A DNA stretch of 64,000 nucleotides from Bathymodiolus japonicus methanotrophic gill symbiont (GCF_019721995.1 NZ_BLYC01000016.1:1-64000), one strand, 5' to 3'. Positions 9,625-20,010 are shown, numbered from the stretch's first letter. A program made the numbers and translations. The notes: generated by a model from the letters alone, not told the origin.

Positions 9625-9660
9625 TAAAAAAAGGGAGCAGAATTTAATTCCCACTCCCTC
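9625..9660 (-). terminator. Rho-independent terminator after nhaD
   Basis: Read on the minus strand, AGGGAG and CTCCCT arms enclose an AT-rich loop and are followed by a run of seven T. It lies between nhaD and ampG, both on the minus strand, so ampG is likely transcribed separately. Confidence 0.75.
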
Positions 9661-9673
9661 TATATAAGGATAA

Positions 9674-9698
9674 TAGCGGGCTGAAGCCACGCCCTACA
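9674..9698. repeat. REP-A hairpin
   Basis: A single reversed copy of the GTAGGGCGTGG-type palindrome (GCGGGCTGAAGCCACGCCCTAC) lies in the nhaD-ampG gap. Confidence 0.75.
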
Positions 9699-9736
9699 TC
9701 TATATTACACGTTAGATGTACCTGTTAGTGCAGCTA

Positions 9737-11110
9737 TTAACCATTAATTAAATAATGCACAATAATACTGGCGATATAGCCCAGCGCAATGACTGGCGTC
9801 CATTTTATATGGCTGAAGAAAGTATACTTATGGTTAGATGAGCCCATTAACGCAACTCCGGCTGCTGAGCCTACTGATAGTATTGATCCACCCGTACCGG
9901 CAGTTAATGTGACTAATAACCATTGATATAAATCCATATCCAGGTTCATGCTTAACACAGCAAACATAACTGGAATATTATCTACAATCGCTGAAACAAC
10001 CCCGACGATAATATTCGCTGGCGTTTGACCGAGCCCATCATACATACCCGCAGCAATAAGCTCTAAATAACCGATATAGCCTAAACCACCGACAGCAAAA
10101 ACCACACCAAAGAAGAAAAACAGTGTATCCCACTCGGCATCACGCACTTTATCGAAGATATCAAACTCACTATGTCCTTCATGTCTGCCAGATTTATACA
10201 GTACTTGAAGTCTGTAGCCATAAACCATTAATACACCAAGACCAGCCATCATGCCCATAAAAGGAGGTAAATGCAGAACCTGCTTAAAGCTAACAGCGGT
10301 AACAATGGTTAATGCAAACAAGACACAGACTTGGATCGCACCGGGCTTTAATACCACTGCGGCTTCATTGGTTGCAGCGGGTTGTTCATCGGGTACTGCT
10401 AGCCACATAAAGTAAGCCGGCACAACATAGTTAACGACAGATGGAATAAATAACTGGAAAAAATCAAAAAATTCCGCATAACCTGCCTGCCATACCATCA
10501 AGGTAGTAATATCACCGAATGGGCTGAACGCACCCCCCGCATTAGCGGCAACAACCAGATTGACAAAGCCTATGGCGACAAATTTCTCATTATCTTTACC
10601 AACCGCAAGAACTACCGCGCCAACTAATAGGGCTGAGGTCAGGTTATCGGCAACAGCGGATAAAAAGAAAGTGATAATACCGGTAATCCAGAATAATTTT
10701 TTATAACCAAACTCCTTTCTAATCATCCAGGAGCGCAGTGCTTCGAATACATTTCGCTCGGCCATAGCATTGATATAGGTCATTGCAACCAGCAAGAACA
10801 GCATCAATGCCGCATATTCTTTCAGGTTAAACTCAAACGCCTCATGCAAAGCTTCGGTGGAAACCCCTGCTTCTGCAGCTAGCACAGCAGCATGAGCCCA
10901 GATAACGGCAGCCGCGATAATAACCGGCTTGGATTTGCGTAACCCGGTAAATTCTTCCGCCATGACAAAGCCATAAGCAATGATAAAAATCAGCACAGTA
11001 TAAATACCACGCTCGGTCCCAGTAAGACCTAAACTAACAATTTGCTCTTCAGCCATTGCCAACTGCGGCATACAAAACAGCGCAGCAAAAATCAAAAATA
11101 AACGAAACAC
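9737..11110 (-). CDS. nhaD: NhaD-type Na+/H+ antiporter
   Basis: This is an inner-membrane sodium/proton exchanger of the ion transporter superfamily, used for sodium and pH homeostasis. It has 457 residues. It begins with a cleavable signal-like segment (MFRLFLIFAALFCMPQLAMA), then EEFTGLRKSKPVIIAA and multiple membrane helices. Conserved stretches include AVADNLTSALLVGAVVLA, ANAGGAFSPFGDITTLMVW and SAIVDNIPVMFAVLSM, typical of NhaD/ArsB-like carriers. It is a stand-alone gene with its own terminator downstream. No regulator is visible upstream beyond an AT-rich 160-bp gap divergent from cysI. Confidence 0.88.
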   Translation of the reverse strand: MFRLFLIFAALFCMPQLAMAEEQIVSLGLTGTERGIYTVLIFIIAYGFVMAEEFTGLRKSKPVIIAAAVIWAHAAVLAAEAGVSTEALHEAFEFNLKEYAALMLFLLVAMTYINAMAERNVFEALRSWMIRKEFGYKKLFWITGIITFFLSAVADNLTSALLVGAVVLAVGKDNEKFVAIGFVNLVVAANAGGAFSPFGDITTLMVWQAGYAEFFDFFQLFIPSVVNYVVPAYFMWLAVPDEQPAATNEAAVVLKPGAIQVCVLFALTIVTAVSFKQVLHLPPFMGMMAGLGVLMVYGYRLQVLYKSGRHEGHSEFDIFDKVRDAEWDTLFFFFGVVFAVGGLGYIGYLELIAAGMYDGLGQTPANIIVGVVSAIVDNIPVMFAVLSMNLDMDLYQWLLVTLTAGTGGSILSVGSAAGVALMGSSNHKYTFFSHIKWTPVIALGYIASIIVHYLING

Positions 11111-11269
11111 ACGACCTCCCTCTAGGTTCTTAATTTATAAATTATTTTTATTATGAAACTACATTAAATTCAACCCCTAATGTTAGCATTTTATATTTAA
11201 ATTGTCATTTAATGGCTGGCAGTATATGATTATTAATTCAATGTAACCTGCCTGCATAAGCACATTTGT

Positions 11270-12925
11270 ATGTATCAATATAGCGATAAAGATCAGACTC
11301 TCATCGACGAGCGCGTCACTCAGTTTCGTGATCAAACCGAACGTTTTTTAAAAGGGGAAATTCCAGAAGATAAATACCGTGCCTTACGTTTAATGAACGG
11401 TGTGTATGTTCAAACACATGCGCCTTTATTACGTGTGGCAGGCCCCTATGGATTACTATCCAGCAAACAAATTAGAAAACTGGCATCAATTGCCCGTGAT
11501 TATGATAAGGGGTTTTGTCATTTTACCACTCGGCAAAATATCCAGTATAACTGGCCAGCACTGGAGCGTGTACCTGATATTCTTGAGGAATTAGCTAGTG
11601 TGCAAATGCATGCTATTCAAACCAGTGGTAACTGTCTTAGAAATACCACATCGGATCAACTAGCTGGTGTTGCCACCGATGAGCTGGAAGACCCGCGCCC
11701 GTACTGTGAAATCATTCGCCAATGGACAATATTGCACCCTGAATTTGCATATTTACCACGTAAATTCAAAATTGCAGTCACTGGCGCACAGCATGACCGG
11801 GCAGCGATTCGCTTCCATGATATAGGACTCCAGTTAGTTAAAAATGATCAAGGTGAGGTTGGTTTTACCGTCTTCGTTGGTGGTGGCTTAGGCCGTACTC
11901 CTGTCATTGGCCAGGTAGTCAGGCCTTTTTTAGAGAAAAAACATTTACTCTCTTATCTGGAAGCTATTTTACGCATCTATAATCTTTATGGTCGTAGAGA
12001 TAATAAATATAAAGCACGCATAAAAATTCTGGTAAGGGAAACCGGGTTAGCCGAAATTACGCAGAAAATTGAAGCTGAATGGGAACTCATTAAAGACAAG
12101 CTAGAGCTAAGTTCTGAGCGTATTAAAGAAATTCAGGCACAATTTGCACCGCCTGCTTATCTGGCGAGTGCGGCACAAGATACAAGTTATGACGATAAAA
12201 GGGCAAATAACCCGGATTTTGCAATATGGGTCAAGCATAATACTGCTGATCATAAAGTAACCGGTTACCGTGCCGCTTACATATCACTAAAAGCACCGGA
12301 CTGTCCTCCCGGGGATTGCACTGAAAGTCAGCTAGATGCCATAGCTGATCTAGCGGATCAGTACAGCTTTGGTATGGTGCGCACTACGCACCGACAGAAT
12401 TTAGTGCTAGCTGATGTGCCGCAAGCCGATTTATTTGATTTATGGCAAAAGCTGGAGGCATTAAACCTGGCGACGCCGAATATCGGCAAAGCAACAGATA
12501 TGATTTGCTGCCCGGGACTGGACTATTGCTCTTTAGCCAATGCTGGCTCGATCGGGGTAGCTAAAGAGATTAATGAAACGCTGGATTCTATGGATTATGT
12601 GCATGATTTAGGTGATCTGAAAATCAATATTTCAGGTTGTATGAATGGTTGTGCACATCAAAGCGTTGGACATATCGGCATACTGGGTGTGGATAAAAAA
12701 GGCGTAGAATGGTATCAGGTTACGCTGGGCGGAAGTTCGGAAAATGACGCTGCGATTGGTGAACGATTGGGACCTGCTGTAAGCAAAAAGGATATTACCC
12801 CGGTTATTAAGAGCATACTTGAGGTTTATCTTGCGCAGCGCAGTCATGAAGATGAGTCTTTTCTTAGTACCGTCAGACGTGTTGGCGTTAGCCCATTCAA
12901 GGAGAAAGTCTATGCAACTCATTAA
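11270..12925 (+). CDS. cysI: Sulfite reductase hemoprotein subunit
   Basis: This is an assimilatory sulfite (or nitrite) reductase of the siroheme/4Fe-4S family, probably reducing sulfite to sulfide with six electrons in the cytoplasm. It has 551 residues. The two cysteine motifs that bridge cluster and siroheme are at about residues 413-421 (CCPGLDYC) and 453-461 (GCMNGCAHQ). Substrate-side arginines lie in NGVYVQTHAPLLRV and HFTTRQNIQYNW. The 3' end overlaps the start of a DUF934 gene by 14 bp, an arrangement usual for the bacterial sulfite-reducing pair. Sulfite is preferred over nitrite because of that partner. No flavoprotein subunit (CysJ) is seen. Confidence 0.88.
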   Translation: MYQYSDKDQTLIDERVTQFRDQTERFLKGEIPEDKYRALRLMNGVYVQTHAPLLRVAGPYGLLSSKQIRKLASIARDYDKGFCHFTTRQNIQYNWPALERVPDILEELASVQMHAIQTSGNCLRNTTSDQLAGVATDELEDPRPYCEIIRQWTILHPEFAYLPRKFKIAVTGAQHDRAAIRFHDIGLQLVKNDQGEVGFTVFVGGGLGRTPVIGQVVRPFLEKKHLLSYLEAILRIYNLYGRRDNKYKARIKILVRETGLAEITQKIEAEWELIKDKLELSSERIKEIQAQFAPPAYLASAAQDTSYDDKRANNPDFAIWVKHNTADHKVTGYRAAYISLKAPDCPPGDCTESQLDAIADLADQYSFGMVRTTHRQNLVLADVPQADLFDLWQKLEALNLATPNIGKATDMICCPGLDYCSLANAGSIGVAKEINETLDSMDYVHDLGDLKINISGCMNGCAHQSVGHIGILGVDKKGVEWYQVTLGGSSENDAAIGERLGPAVSKKDITPVIKSILEVYLAQRSHEDESFLSTVRRVGVSPFKEKVYATH

Positions 12926-13361
12926 AGAAAAAAAAATTATTCAGGATAACTGGGAATATATTTTCGACGAAACACCATTAAAGGCTGATTATATTATTGT
13001 GTCTTTAGTCCGGTGGCAGCAAGAACGCGATCAACTTTCCAAGGTTAAGCACCTGGGGCTAAGGTTAGAACCTGATGTTGTGCTGGAAGAAATTGCCGAT
13101 GATTTAGTTTACTTTCAGTTAATAGAGTTATATTTTCCAGTGTTTACCGACGGTCGTGCGTTTACTCATGCCCGCGTATTACGCAGTCGTTATGGATTTG
13201 AGGGTGATATTCGTGTGAGTGGTGACTATATGCGCGATCAGGTTTATTATCTAAGCCGCGTGGGTGTCAGCAGCTTTGAGCTTAATGACCAGGATAATGC
13301 AGAAGAAGTTATAAAATCGATGGATGATTTTTCTGTGGACTATCAAGATTCAATCGCCTAA
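12912..13361 (+). CDS. DUF934 family protein, sulfite-reductase partner
   Basis: The start at 12912 (MQLIKEKKIIQDNWEY) is set by a GGAG site at 12901-12904 and by translational overlap with cysI. The 149-residue protein shows the DUF934 core: GLRLEPDVVLEEIADDL, FPVFTDGRAFTHARVLRSR and GDIRVSGDYMRDQVYYLSRVG. This family almost always sits directly after CysI-type hemoproteins and is thought to help electron delivery or assembly; its biochemistry is not established. Co-translation with cysI is likely. A strong terminator follows. Confidence 0.85.
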   Translation: MQLIKEKKIIQDNWEYIFDETPLKADYIIVSLVRWQQERDQLSKVKHLGLRLEPDVVLEEIADDLVYFQLIELYFPVFTDGRAFTHARVLRSRYGFEGDIRVSGDYMRDQVYYLSRVGVSSFELNDQDNAEEVIKSMDDFSVDYQDSIA

Positions 13362-13388
13362 GTTTTAGGCTCTGTCCGATGGTTGAAA

Positions 13389-13432
13389 AAAATAAGCAAT
13401 CAAGTTAAATCTAATTTGATTGCTTATTTTTA
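13389..13432 (+). terminator. Rho-independent terminator of the cysI operon
   Basis: A 13-bp stem, AATAAGCAATCAA with TTGATTGCTTATT, has a 12-base loop and is followed by a T tract. It lies 30 bp after the DUF934 stop codon. The A tract on the left side would let it work for transcripts from the right as well. Confidence 0.85.
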
Positions 13433-13545
13433 AACGGATTCAGCACCGTATTGCAGGATGCACAAAGAAGCATCTATACTAAAATTTAATATTAGTTTTT
13501 ATGTTAATCTAATAACCTATGCAATACAATGACGTACTAAATGGA

Positions 13546-13896
13546 TTAGAACTGAATCGCTTTATACCCGTGCTTAGCTTTTTCTAGCTCAGACTTTGCA
13601 CTCGCATAGTCAGATTTCTTAATAAACTTATTAGCTTTAGTAAAATGCGCTGAAAGTCGGCCTATCTTAGGCGCATTTTGTTCGCTGTTAAGTTCTTTCT
13701 TGGCGCGTTTCGCTTGCTTGATATGAGCTTTAGCTGCATCTGGGTCATTAGCATCAAGACTCTTGATTGCTTCATCGACATGGGCGCTAATGCGATTTAC
13801 AGCGTCATCATTTGGCGTAGCAAAAGCAGCCAATGAAAATGAACCTAAAAAAACAGCAAGCATGGCTGCTACGATAGTGCTTTTTAAAAATTTCAT
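13546..13896 (-). CDS. Small exported helical protein, SmbP-like
   Basis: The start is placed at 13896 (MKFLKSTIVAAMLAVFLGS), which gives a clean signal peptide ending near AFA-TPNDD; an upstream ATG at 13932 would only add a poor leader. The mature protein is about 90 residues, helical and rich in Lys, Ala and His. Two repeat-like helix pairs (HVDEAIKSLDANDPDAAKAH and HFTKANKFIKKSDYASAKSE) resemble small periplasmic metal-binding proteins such as SmbP. Metal binding is inferred from this resemblance only. Confidence 0.6.
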   Translation of the reverse strand: MKFLKSTIVAAMLAVFLGSFSLAAFATPNDDAVNRISAHVDEAIKSLDANDPDAAKAHIKQAKRAKKELNSEQNAPKIGRLSAHFTKANKFIKKSDYASAKSELEKAKHGYKAIQF

Positions 13897-15057
13897 AGAT
13901 ATTACCTTCGTTGTGGTTATTATTATTGGCACATAACAATCCTCAGATATGCGCCTAGACTGATTCTAGCACAGCTTTTGAAAAAATACTCCAAATGGCA
14001 GCTAGTTGAGTTTATGTGTGTGAATTTAGCCTGGAATATCAAAACCAGGAAAAACTTGCCCAGTACCTGAATTTGTATCAACAAAAGAGCCACTTTGAGA
14101 AAATGCTTCTGCCAGGCTGACACGCGGATAAATAGCAGTGACTTGAGCAGTGCTCATATTGCTCTGGGTCACTTTAAAGCGGGCTACATAATTACTATCT
14201 GCCGCACTGGCGACAACTTCCACTAATTGCATCATACCGTTGTCTTCATGTTTTAAAATATGGCAATGGTTGACATACTCGCCCACATAATCAGTAAAAC
14301 GCGAACGAAATACTGCACGACCACGGTTTCTAGGTAGCCAGGTGACATCCAGCCAGCGCGGTTCGGTAAGTATATTCACAAGCGAGCCATCAGCAATCGG
14401 CACATCCACACGACTTAACCAGAAGGGGTTGACATGTATATGAAACGGGTGATCAACGGTAGTGGTACTGATAGCCTTTAAGCCTTCAGCTTCTGCCTGT
14501 GCTCGTGTAACGGCTCTGCCTGCCTAATGTGGCTGCCAAACCGAATTGATTCTATCCGACCATAAGCTTAGTGAGTTATTGTACACAGCCCATTCTTCAG
14601 AGCTGTCTAACCACATTTGCGGATGTATGCCCGTTGGGTCAAACTTGAGCCCGTCGATTGCCATGGTACGAATATTAGGGGGTAATACCACCATTCGCTC
14701 ACTATTTGGAGTGATAGGACCGTAGGTAATATTAAGCAACTCCGGGTTTTTTGCCACAAAATTTGCAGGTGCATCGATAATCGGGAAATCAGCATTGCCC
14801 CAGCCTGAATAGCTCACCACACGAGTACGAAAACTACCGAGTTCCACGTCACGCGCATTAGCCTCGGCAGCAGTGTTGACGGTTAAGTCTTCATCGCTGA
14901 TTGGTATCAGATAATCAGGGACTTGGGGGTAAAGCATTTACATCTATGTCGCCACCTTCTACCGGTTCACCCGAAACGACAACGGTGGCAACAATAATAT
15001 CTCCAGGCCAGTTAGGTAGCGTAGTATTATTCTGAGCTACCAGTTTGCGCAGGCCTT

Positions 15058-15653
15058 CGCTGCCAGCCATGGAGAGCGAAAGCGAGGGCTGGTAGTCCCC
15101 AGAAGGCGTAGAGCCGTTGTTTTGTCGGAATCGTAGCGCTAGCGTAGGTGTAGACAAAATAAAAGGCATTCCGAAACGCCGTCCAGTCATTTGAGGGAGT
15201 GTTACGAAGCCAGCACCGAGTTTACGATGGTAATGGCGAAGTGGCACGTACGCAGGACGTCCGCTGAAAATCCTGGAAACGGAGCTTTAGCGAAGTGAAG
15301 ATTTTTAGTCCGCGATAGCCGTAGGGCCGTTGTTTTGTCGGAGTCTGAGCGTTAGCGAAGGTGGAGACAAAATAAAAGGCCATCCGACACGGCGTCAAGT
15401 CATTTGGAGCCTATGTTCCGACCCCTTGTTGGGTCGGGACGAGGTGACGAGGACGAATCGGGGCCGCCGGAGGCATAAGTGGTCGCGTTAAGTTTTTGCT
15501 GCTTGCTTGGGCTGGGATGCCCAAAACAAGCTTTCGCAAAAATAGCGACTCCCCAATGGGGCGCCGAAGGCATTAGTGGTCGCGTTAAGTTTTTGCCGCT
15601 TGCTTGGGCTGGGATGCCCAAAACAAGCTTTCGCAAAAATAGCGACTCCCCGC
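15058..15653 (+). repeat. Type 3 hairpin element with a type 4 element nested inside
   Basis: The outer element begins CGCTGCCAGCCATGG and ends GACTCCCCGC; its parts match the uninterrupted type 3 copy at 21867-22167. The nested type 4 copy splits it between GGACGTC and TGGGGCGCC. The 5' flank is CCTT. It interrupts the multicopper oxidase gene. Confidence 0.88.
15262..15556 (+). repeat. Type 4 hairpin element (295 bp), nested
   Basis: It begins CGCTGAAAATCCTGG and ends GACTCCCCAA, where other copies end CCCCGC. The length equals the type 4 copies at 22336 and 55867. The 5' flank is CGTC, within the type 3 element. Comparison with the 21867 copy shows a clean insertion without duplication. 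Confidence 0.88.
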
Positions 15654-15993
15654 TCTCGTAATTATCGTTATGCAAGATATCAAAATGCGCCACAACGGTG
15701 TAAACCAAACTGGTCTCAGCGCCTTTTAACTGTGGCGCCTGAAAAATATATCGGCTCGATTTGCTGGAGCCATCATAATTTCATTAGGGCGGTTGTACGC
15801 TGCTTTGACATTTTCTTCATTAGCAAAACAGGCGGAAATTCTATCGATGCGATCTTGCGGTGTATCTTTATTGGTGAAATCAAGTGGATTAGGCGGTGCA
15901 TCAAAGTTTAGGTCTTTTATATAATATTCATAACCGCCATTCGCAGTAGCGCGCACCAGGGTAACACCATCCATAGCAAGTTGCGTTATCGGC

Positions 15994-16273
15994 CGCTGAA
16001 AATCATGGAAACGTAGCTTAGCGAAGTGGTGATTTTTAGTCCCTGATAGGCGACAGGGCAATTTGCTGATTCGACGTGTGCTAGCAGCACGCGAGAGGAG
16101 CAAGAATTGCATTCCGAATAGCCGTCCAGCCAGTGAGGTAGTAATGACGAAGCGGCTTTTGTGCGTAGTCGTTGCGGACGCAGGGCGTTCAGGGCATCTC
16201 CCATCCGCTGCGTAGGTGAACGAATTATGGCGACAGGAGTCCCGGAATTTCGTGAGGTAGCATGGCGCGCCTG
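15994..16273 (+). repeat. Type 1 hairpin element (280 bp)
   Basis: It begins CGCTGAAAATCATGG and ends GGCGCGCCTG; the 5' flank is CGGC. It lies in the multicopper oxidase gene, opposite to the gene's direction. Exact removal yields an in-frame junction coding LKQPITQLAMDG. Confidence 0.9.
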
Positions 16274-17704
16274 TGTTTGAGGCTTTCAATTATTGATGTA
16301 TCCAGAGGAGTGCAGCCACCATAAGCATTAATGCGTCCAATCTGGCCATTTTCGAAGACAGTGAGTGGTCCTTTTAAAATAAAAAAACGAATATAGCTAC
16401 GTCTATCGACACTGCCGTTAAGGACTCGCCAGCGTTCAATTGCTCTCGGTTGCATGGTTATGACTTTCGGTAGAAATCTACCATTAACGGTGGGAAATGA
16501 TGCTGCACCTTGACCTTTTCCGCCATTTGCATCTGGATCCACGGCAACATTGCCTGGGTTTACATTTTGCATAAACATCAGCCGCTCACGATATTTATAA
16601 CGGCCGGTTGGAACCTGAGGGTCAGAGTTAGGGTATTCAGATTCGGGGCCTACAAGTTGCTCATTAATTGCTTCATTGACATCACCCTCAACAATAAAAA
16701 AACCAGCCATGCCACTAGCAACCTGATTATGTGTCGCTCCATGCGCGTGAGGATGATACCAGTGCGTGCCTGGTGGGTGAGGTGCTCCTGATGCACCGAT
16801 ATCCCCTAAGCGAAATTCATAATTAGCATCTCCCACCTGCTCGTTAACACGCAAGAATCGACAATCTGAGTCTGCAGAATTTTCTCTGGCTACAAAATCT
16901 GCCTGCGGCATGATTCTGAGGATGATATTGTCAGAGATTGAACCGTCAGGATTGGATCCTGGGCGTACATGTAAGCCGTGGGTATGCATATTGGTCGTAT
17001 TCACGGAATGAATGCCATTAGTGTGCTCACCTAAACACCAGTCATCTTGAGGGTCTTGCGGTATATCATCTTTACTAACGCCTTTGGGTAATGCGTTGGG
17101 ATCTGGATAGGGGCCGACAAAGCTCTTTCCAGCATCCAGACCTAGCAAATTACGCAGCTCTAGATAGTAAGTTGAATCTCCAGGCATGCGGATAGTAGGG
17201 CCTGGAGTAATACCGCCATAGCTGAATAATAAGGGCCGTATATTTTCAAAACCGGTACCAGTAATGGCAATAGGCGAGGCATTTTCGACTACGGTTAAGT
17301 TGAGTTGCTTGCCAGGCCAATCATCAGGCCGCCAAACCCAGAGTTCTGACCAGGTATCAACTGCAGTATCTGGATCAAAGTCAGACAAACTGGCTAATCT
17401 AGGTACCGGTCGCATTTCTGAATCCGAGCCTGCCTCGCTAGTTTCAGCAGATACTTTAGCGCTGTCGTTAAGGCTAGTCGCAGCAAATGCGGTTACACCG
17501 ACACCTTTGGCAGAGGTGAGAATAAATTCGCGCCGGCTATATTGAGGTTGCTCGGTAGAAGAGGCTGGTTTTTCCGCTTGTTCGGAGATGGTTTTTTTAG
17601 ACATTATTATGACTCCTGACTATTGCTAGGGCAGCACCGTGTTGGAATCATAGATAAGTAATTGCATATGATCCATCAGTGTTCCCATTGAAAGAAGAAG
17701 TACC

Positions 17705-17880
17705 GTAACTACTCAGCGTATTTTTTAACTTTAAAATCAAATGGATATATTTTAATTTAACCTGACTTTAGTCATTTTCACCTTTAAAAAGGGGTGAAAA
17801 TTGGGCTAAAATGCAGAGAGATACATTAATTATTATTTTAAATCAATCTGTTATGAGTTTAAATTACGCTGAGTAGTTAC
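17705..17880. mobile_element. GTAA-ended MITE (176 bp), IS66-like ends
   Basis: The inverted repeats GTAACTACTCAGCGTA and TACGCTGAGTAGTTAC are perfect. The flanks are 8-bp direct repeats GAAGTACC (17697-17704 and 17881-17888). GTAA termini with 8-bp duplications are characteristic of the IS66 family, so an IS66-type transposase is the probable mover. The interior is AT-rich and noncoding. Confidence 0.85.
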
Positions 17881-17965
17881 GAAGTACCTAAACAAAGCAG
17901 CCTATAACCCACCTGAAGGTAGCACCACTCGAATATTTCCATAATTGGGTTATTACGCTGTATCA

Positions 17966-19495
17966 CTCGATGTTCAAGTTTTTCCATCCCATTGCCATCA
18001 AACTCTTACCTTCACCCAGTAGAACAATACTTTAATGATGCTGTTGGCCCTAAGCGCCCTAAATCTCTGCCAATCATATTTTTTCCTGATGGCATCAGTT
18101 GAAACACATCCTTTATTAATTCACCTAACTCTTTCAGCTTATCACCAGGATCTGGAAACTCTAGCAATGACGTGATGAACTCAAGCAGTACATCTATTTG
18201 AGACTTGCGCTGTAAGCTTCCTACGGTATACGCAGGTAGTTTGCTTTCAATGCGGGCTATTTGCTCTGGGTGAAGGAGAAGGCAATGGTCAAACAAAAGA
18301 CTCAGAATCAGGCCACGGCTTGATCCCTCTTCATCTAATTGTTTGGCCTCACGCCCCCATCCTTCATAAAGCTTCCAGTCCTCAAAGAAAACCTCAATCA
18401 GCCATCTCAACGTATAGGCTTGAATAATATCTTGTGTGCGCCAAGTCAGGTCTGTCGCCACTAAATAGCGATAGTCGTTTTCACCGTCATATTTTAAGGC
18501 AATGACAAAGCGTTTTTTACTGTGAGAACTCACCTTTAATCGTGCACTGCTGACAGTCACTTTAATCTCTTTGCCGCCACGTACACGTATTATCTGATCA
18601 ATGCCTTTGTTAATCGAATTAAAGTAGCTCTCGACTGACCTTATTCTACCTCTATATTCAATATTTTGGTTTTTACGTAATTGGCTAATCACCTGCGAGC
18701 CTCCAGATTCTTTAGCGGCTTCGTCCATAAAGGCTTTTCACCATACAGCGCATCAGCCAGTACGCCTTTAATTTTAATCAGGCTATGCGCAACTTTAAAC
18801 TCTTTTAATAAGCCTAATGCAATCTCTGTTTTGGTCGGGTAGGCACTGTCACGTTCAGGCTTAATAGGCCGATCTTTTTTTGCTATACCGCTATTTTTCA
18901 ACCGTTTATCTTCTTTATCCCACTGCTTTAAGGCTGGATCCGGCATATAAAAGAAAAAACCGACAGGCACTGTAATGGATGAGGTAACTAGCAGCAATAA
19001 TACTATCGTTTGTCCATTAACATACCCGCCGGAGCCTTTGTGTTTCTGCTTGTAAACCTTATAAATACGTTTTGTAGACTTAGATCGTGCTCGGTCTGAT
19101 TCATCAAAGGCCAACACACCTTCAGTAATGCCATAACGTTTTAAAATTAAGACCACACTCACCCGTAGCAACCAGTCCCAGGGTATACTTGCTTTACGAA
19201 ACACCCAGGATAATGCGGCTACTTTGCAATCTCCAAGGCTTGCTCGCTCAAACTTAGCCCAGCAAACAGAGTTCATTAGCAGTATGCCCGTTAAACAAGT
19301 GCCCAACCAAGCGGCTTGAATCCGTGTCAAAGCGGCTCCGGGTTTTAGCTGATTGAGCGCATCATTTAAATCGTCAATATAGCTCTGGATAAAGGTGGCT
19401 GGGGCATTCATTAACATGGGCTTACACCGATAAAATTACAACAACCTCAGAATACCTGATTTTACCTTCTCAATATCAAAAACTTGAACATCGAG
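17966..19495. mobile_element. IS-delta copy A (1530 bp)
   Basis: Its ends are CTCGATGTTCAAGTTTTT and AAAAACTTGAACATCGAG. The 5-bp duplicates TATCA lie at 17961-17965 and 19496-19500. The two flanks rejoin into the IS-gamma transposase sequence seen at 4708-4730, which proves the boundaries. Confidence 0.92.
18012..19417 (-). pseudogene. IS-delta DDE transposase with a one-base frameshift
   Basis: The N-terminal part (19417-18689) carries VLAFDESDRARSK and KGVLADALYGEK; the C-terminal part (18728-18012) carries RWLIEVFFEDWKLYEGWG. Together they give the D, D and E of an IS4-superfamily DDE transposase. The frames break near 18735, where this copy has four A (coding strand) and the damaged copy B has five. 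Adding one base restores EKAFMDEAAKESGG. The break is a homopolymer slip or a sequencing error; the rest of the frame is clean. Confidence 0.85.
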
Positions 19496-19730
19496 TATCA
19501 GTGTAGTCGATAGTGGTCGCCATTTCCTCCAAACCAATGAACAGATTTATGGCCAGCGGCTTCCCCACTCAACGTATTTTAAATCACTGAAGTCGCATAG
19601 ACGAACAAGTATGCTTGAGGCATTTGAACAGCAGAGCTATCATCTTCACGCTGAAACACTGCTATCGCAAGGCATTGATTATCTTAACCCATCTTCGTCA
19701 CTATTGATGATGTAGTTGTTATAAATCAAT

Positions 19731-20010
19731 CGCTGAAAATCATGGAAACGGAGCTTAGCGAAGTGGTGATTTTTAGCCCCTGATAGGCGACAGGGCAATT
19801 CGCTGATTCGACGTGTGCTAGCAGCACGCGAGAGGAGCAAGAATTGCATTCCGAATAGCCGTCCAGCCAGTGAGGTAGTAATGACGAAGCGGCTTTTGTG
19901 CGTAGTCGTTGCGGACGCAGGGCGTTCAGGGCATCTCCCATCCGCTGCGTAGGTGAACGAATTATGGCGACAGGAGTCCCAGAATTTCGTGAGGTAGCAT
20001 GGCGCGCCTG
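19731..20010 (+). repeat. Type 1 hairpin element (280 bp)
   Basis: The 5' flank is CAAT. The intact MITE at 35126 reads AAATCAAT-TGGTTGAAA at this point, so the insertion added exactly 280 bp and duplicated nothing. Confidence 0.92.

Larger units (their letters stand above)
14026..17604 (-). pseudogene. TAT-exported multicopper oxidase gene with two insertion loci
   Basis: The pieces, in coding order, are 17604-16274, 15993-15654 and 15057-14026; joined they give about 900 codons. The N-terminus has a twin-arginine signal (SRREFILTSAKGVGV). Copper-site motifs survive: MHTHGLHV, HWYHPHAHG, DHPFHIHVNPFW and NHCHILKHEDNGMM. Two hairpin-element loci interrupt it, and removing them exactly restores the frame (ESLK-QPITQL and DNYE-KGLRKL). 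Independent damage remains: a lost T in the T run near 15742, an extra C in the C run near 14930, and a TAG at 14524-14526. It is therefore probably inactive unless some indels are sequencing errors. The substrate is unknown. Confidence 0.85.

Noticed and set aside
15479-15661. Repeated short frames reading LGLGCPKQAFAKIATP as a small gene family
   Set aside because: They fall entirely in the right module of type 3/4 elements and their codons follow the hairpin arms, not a protein pattern.
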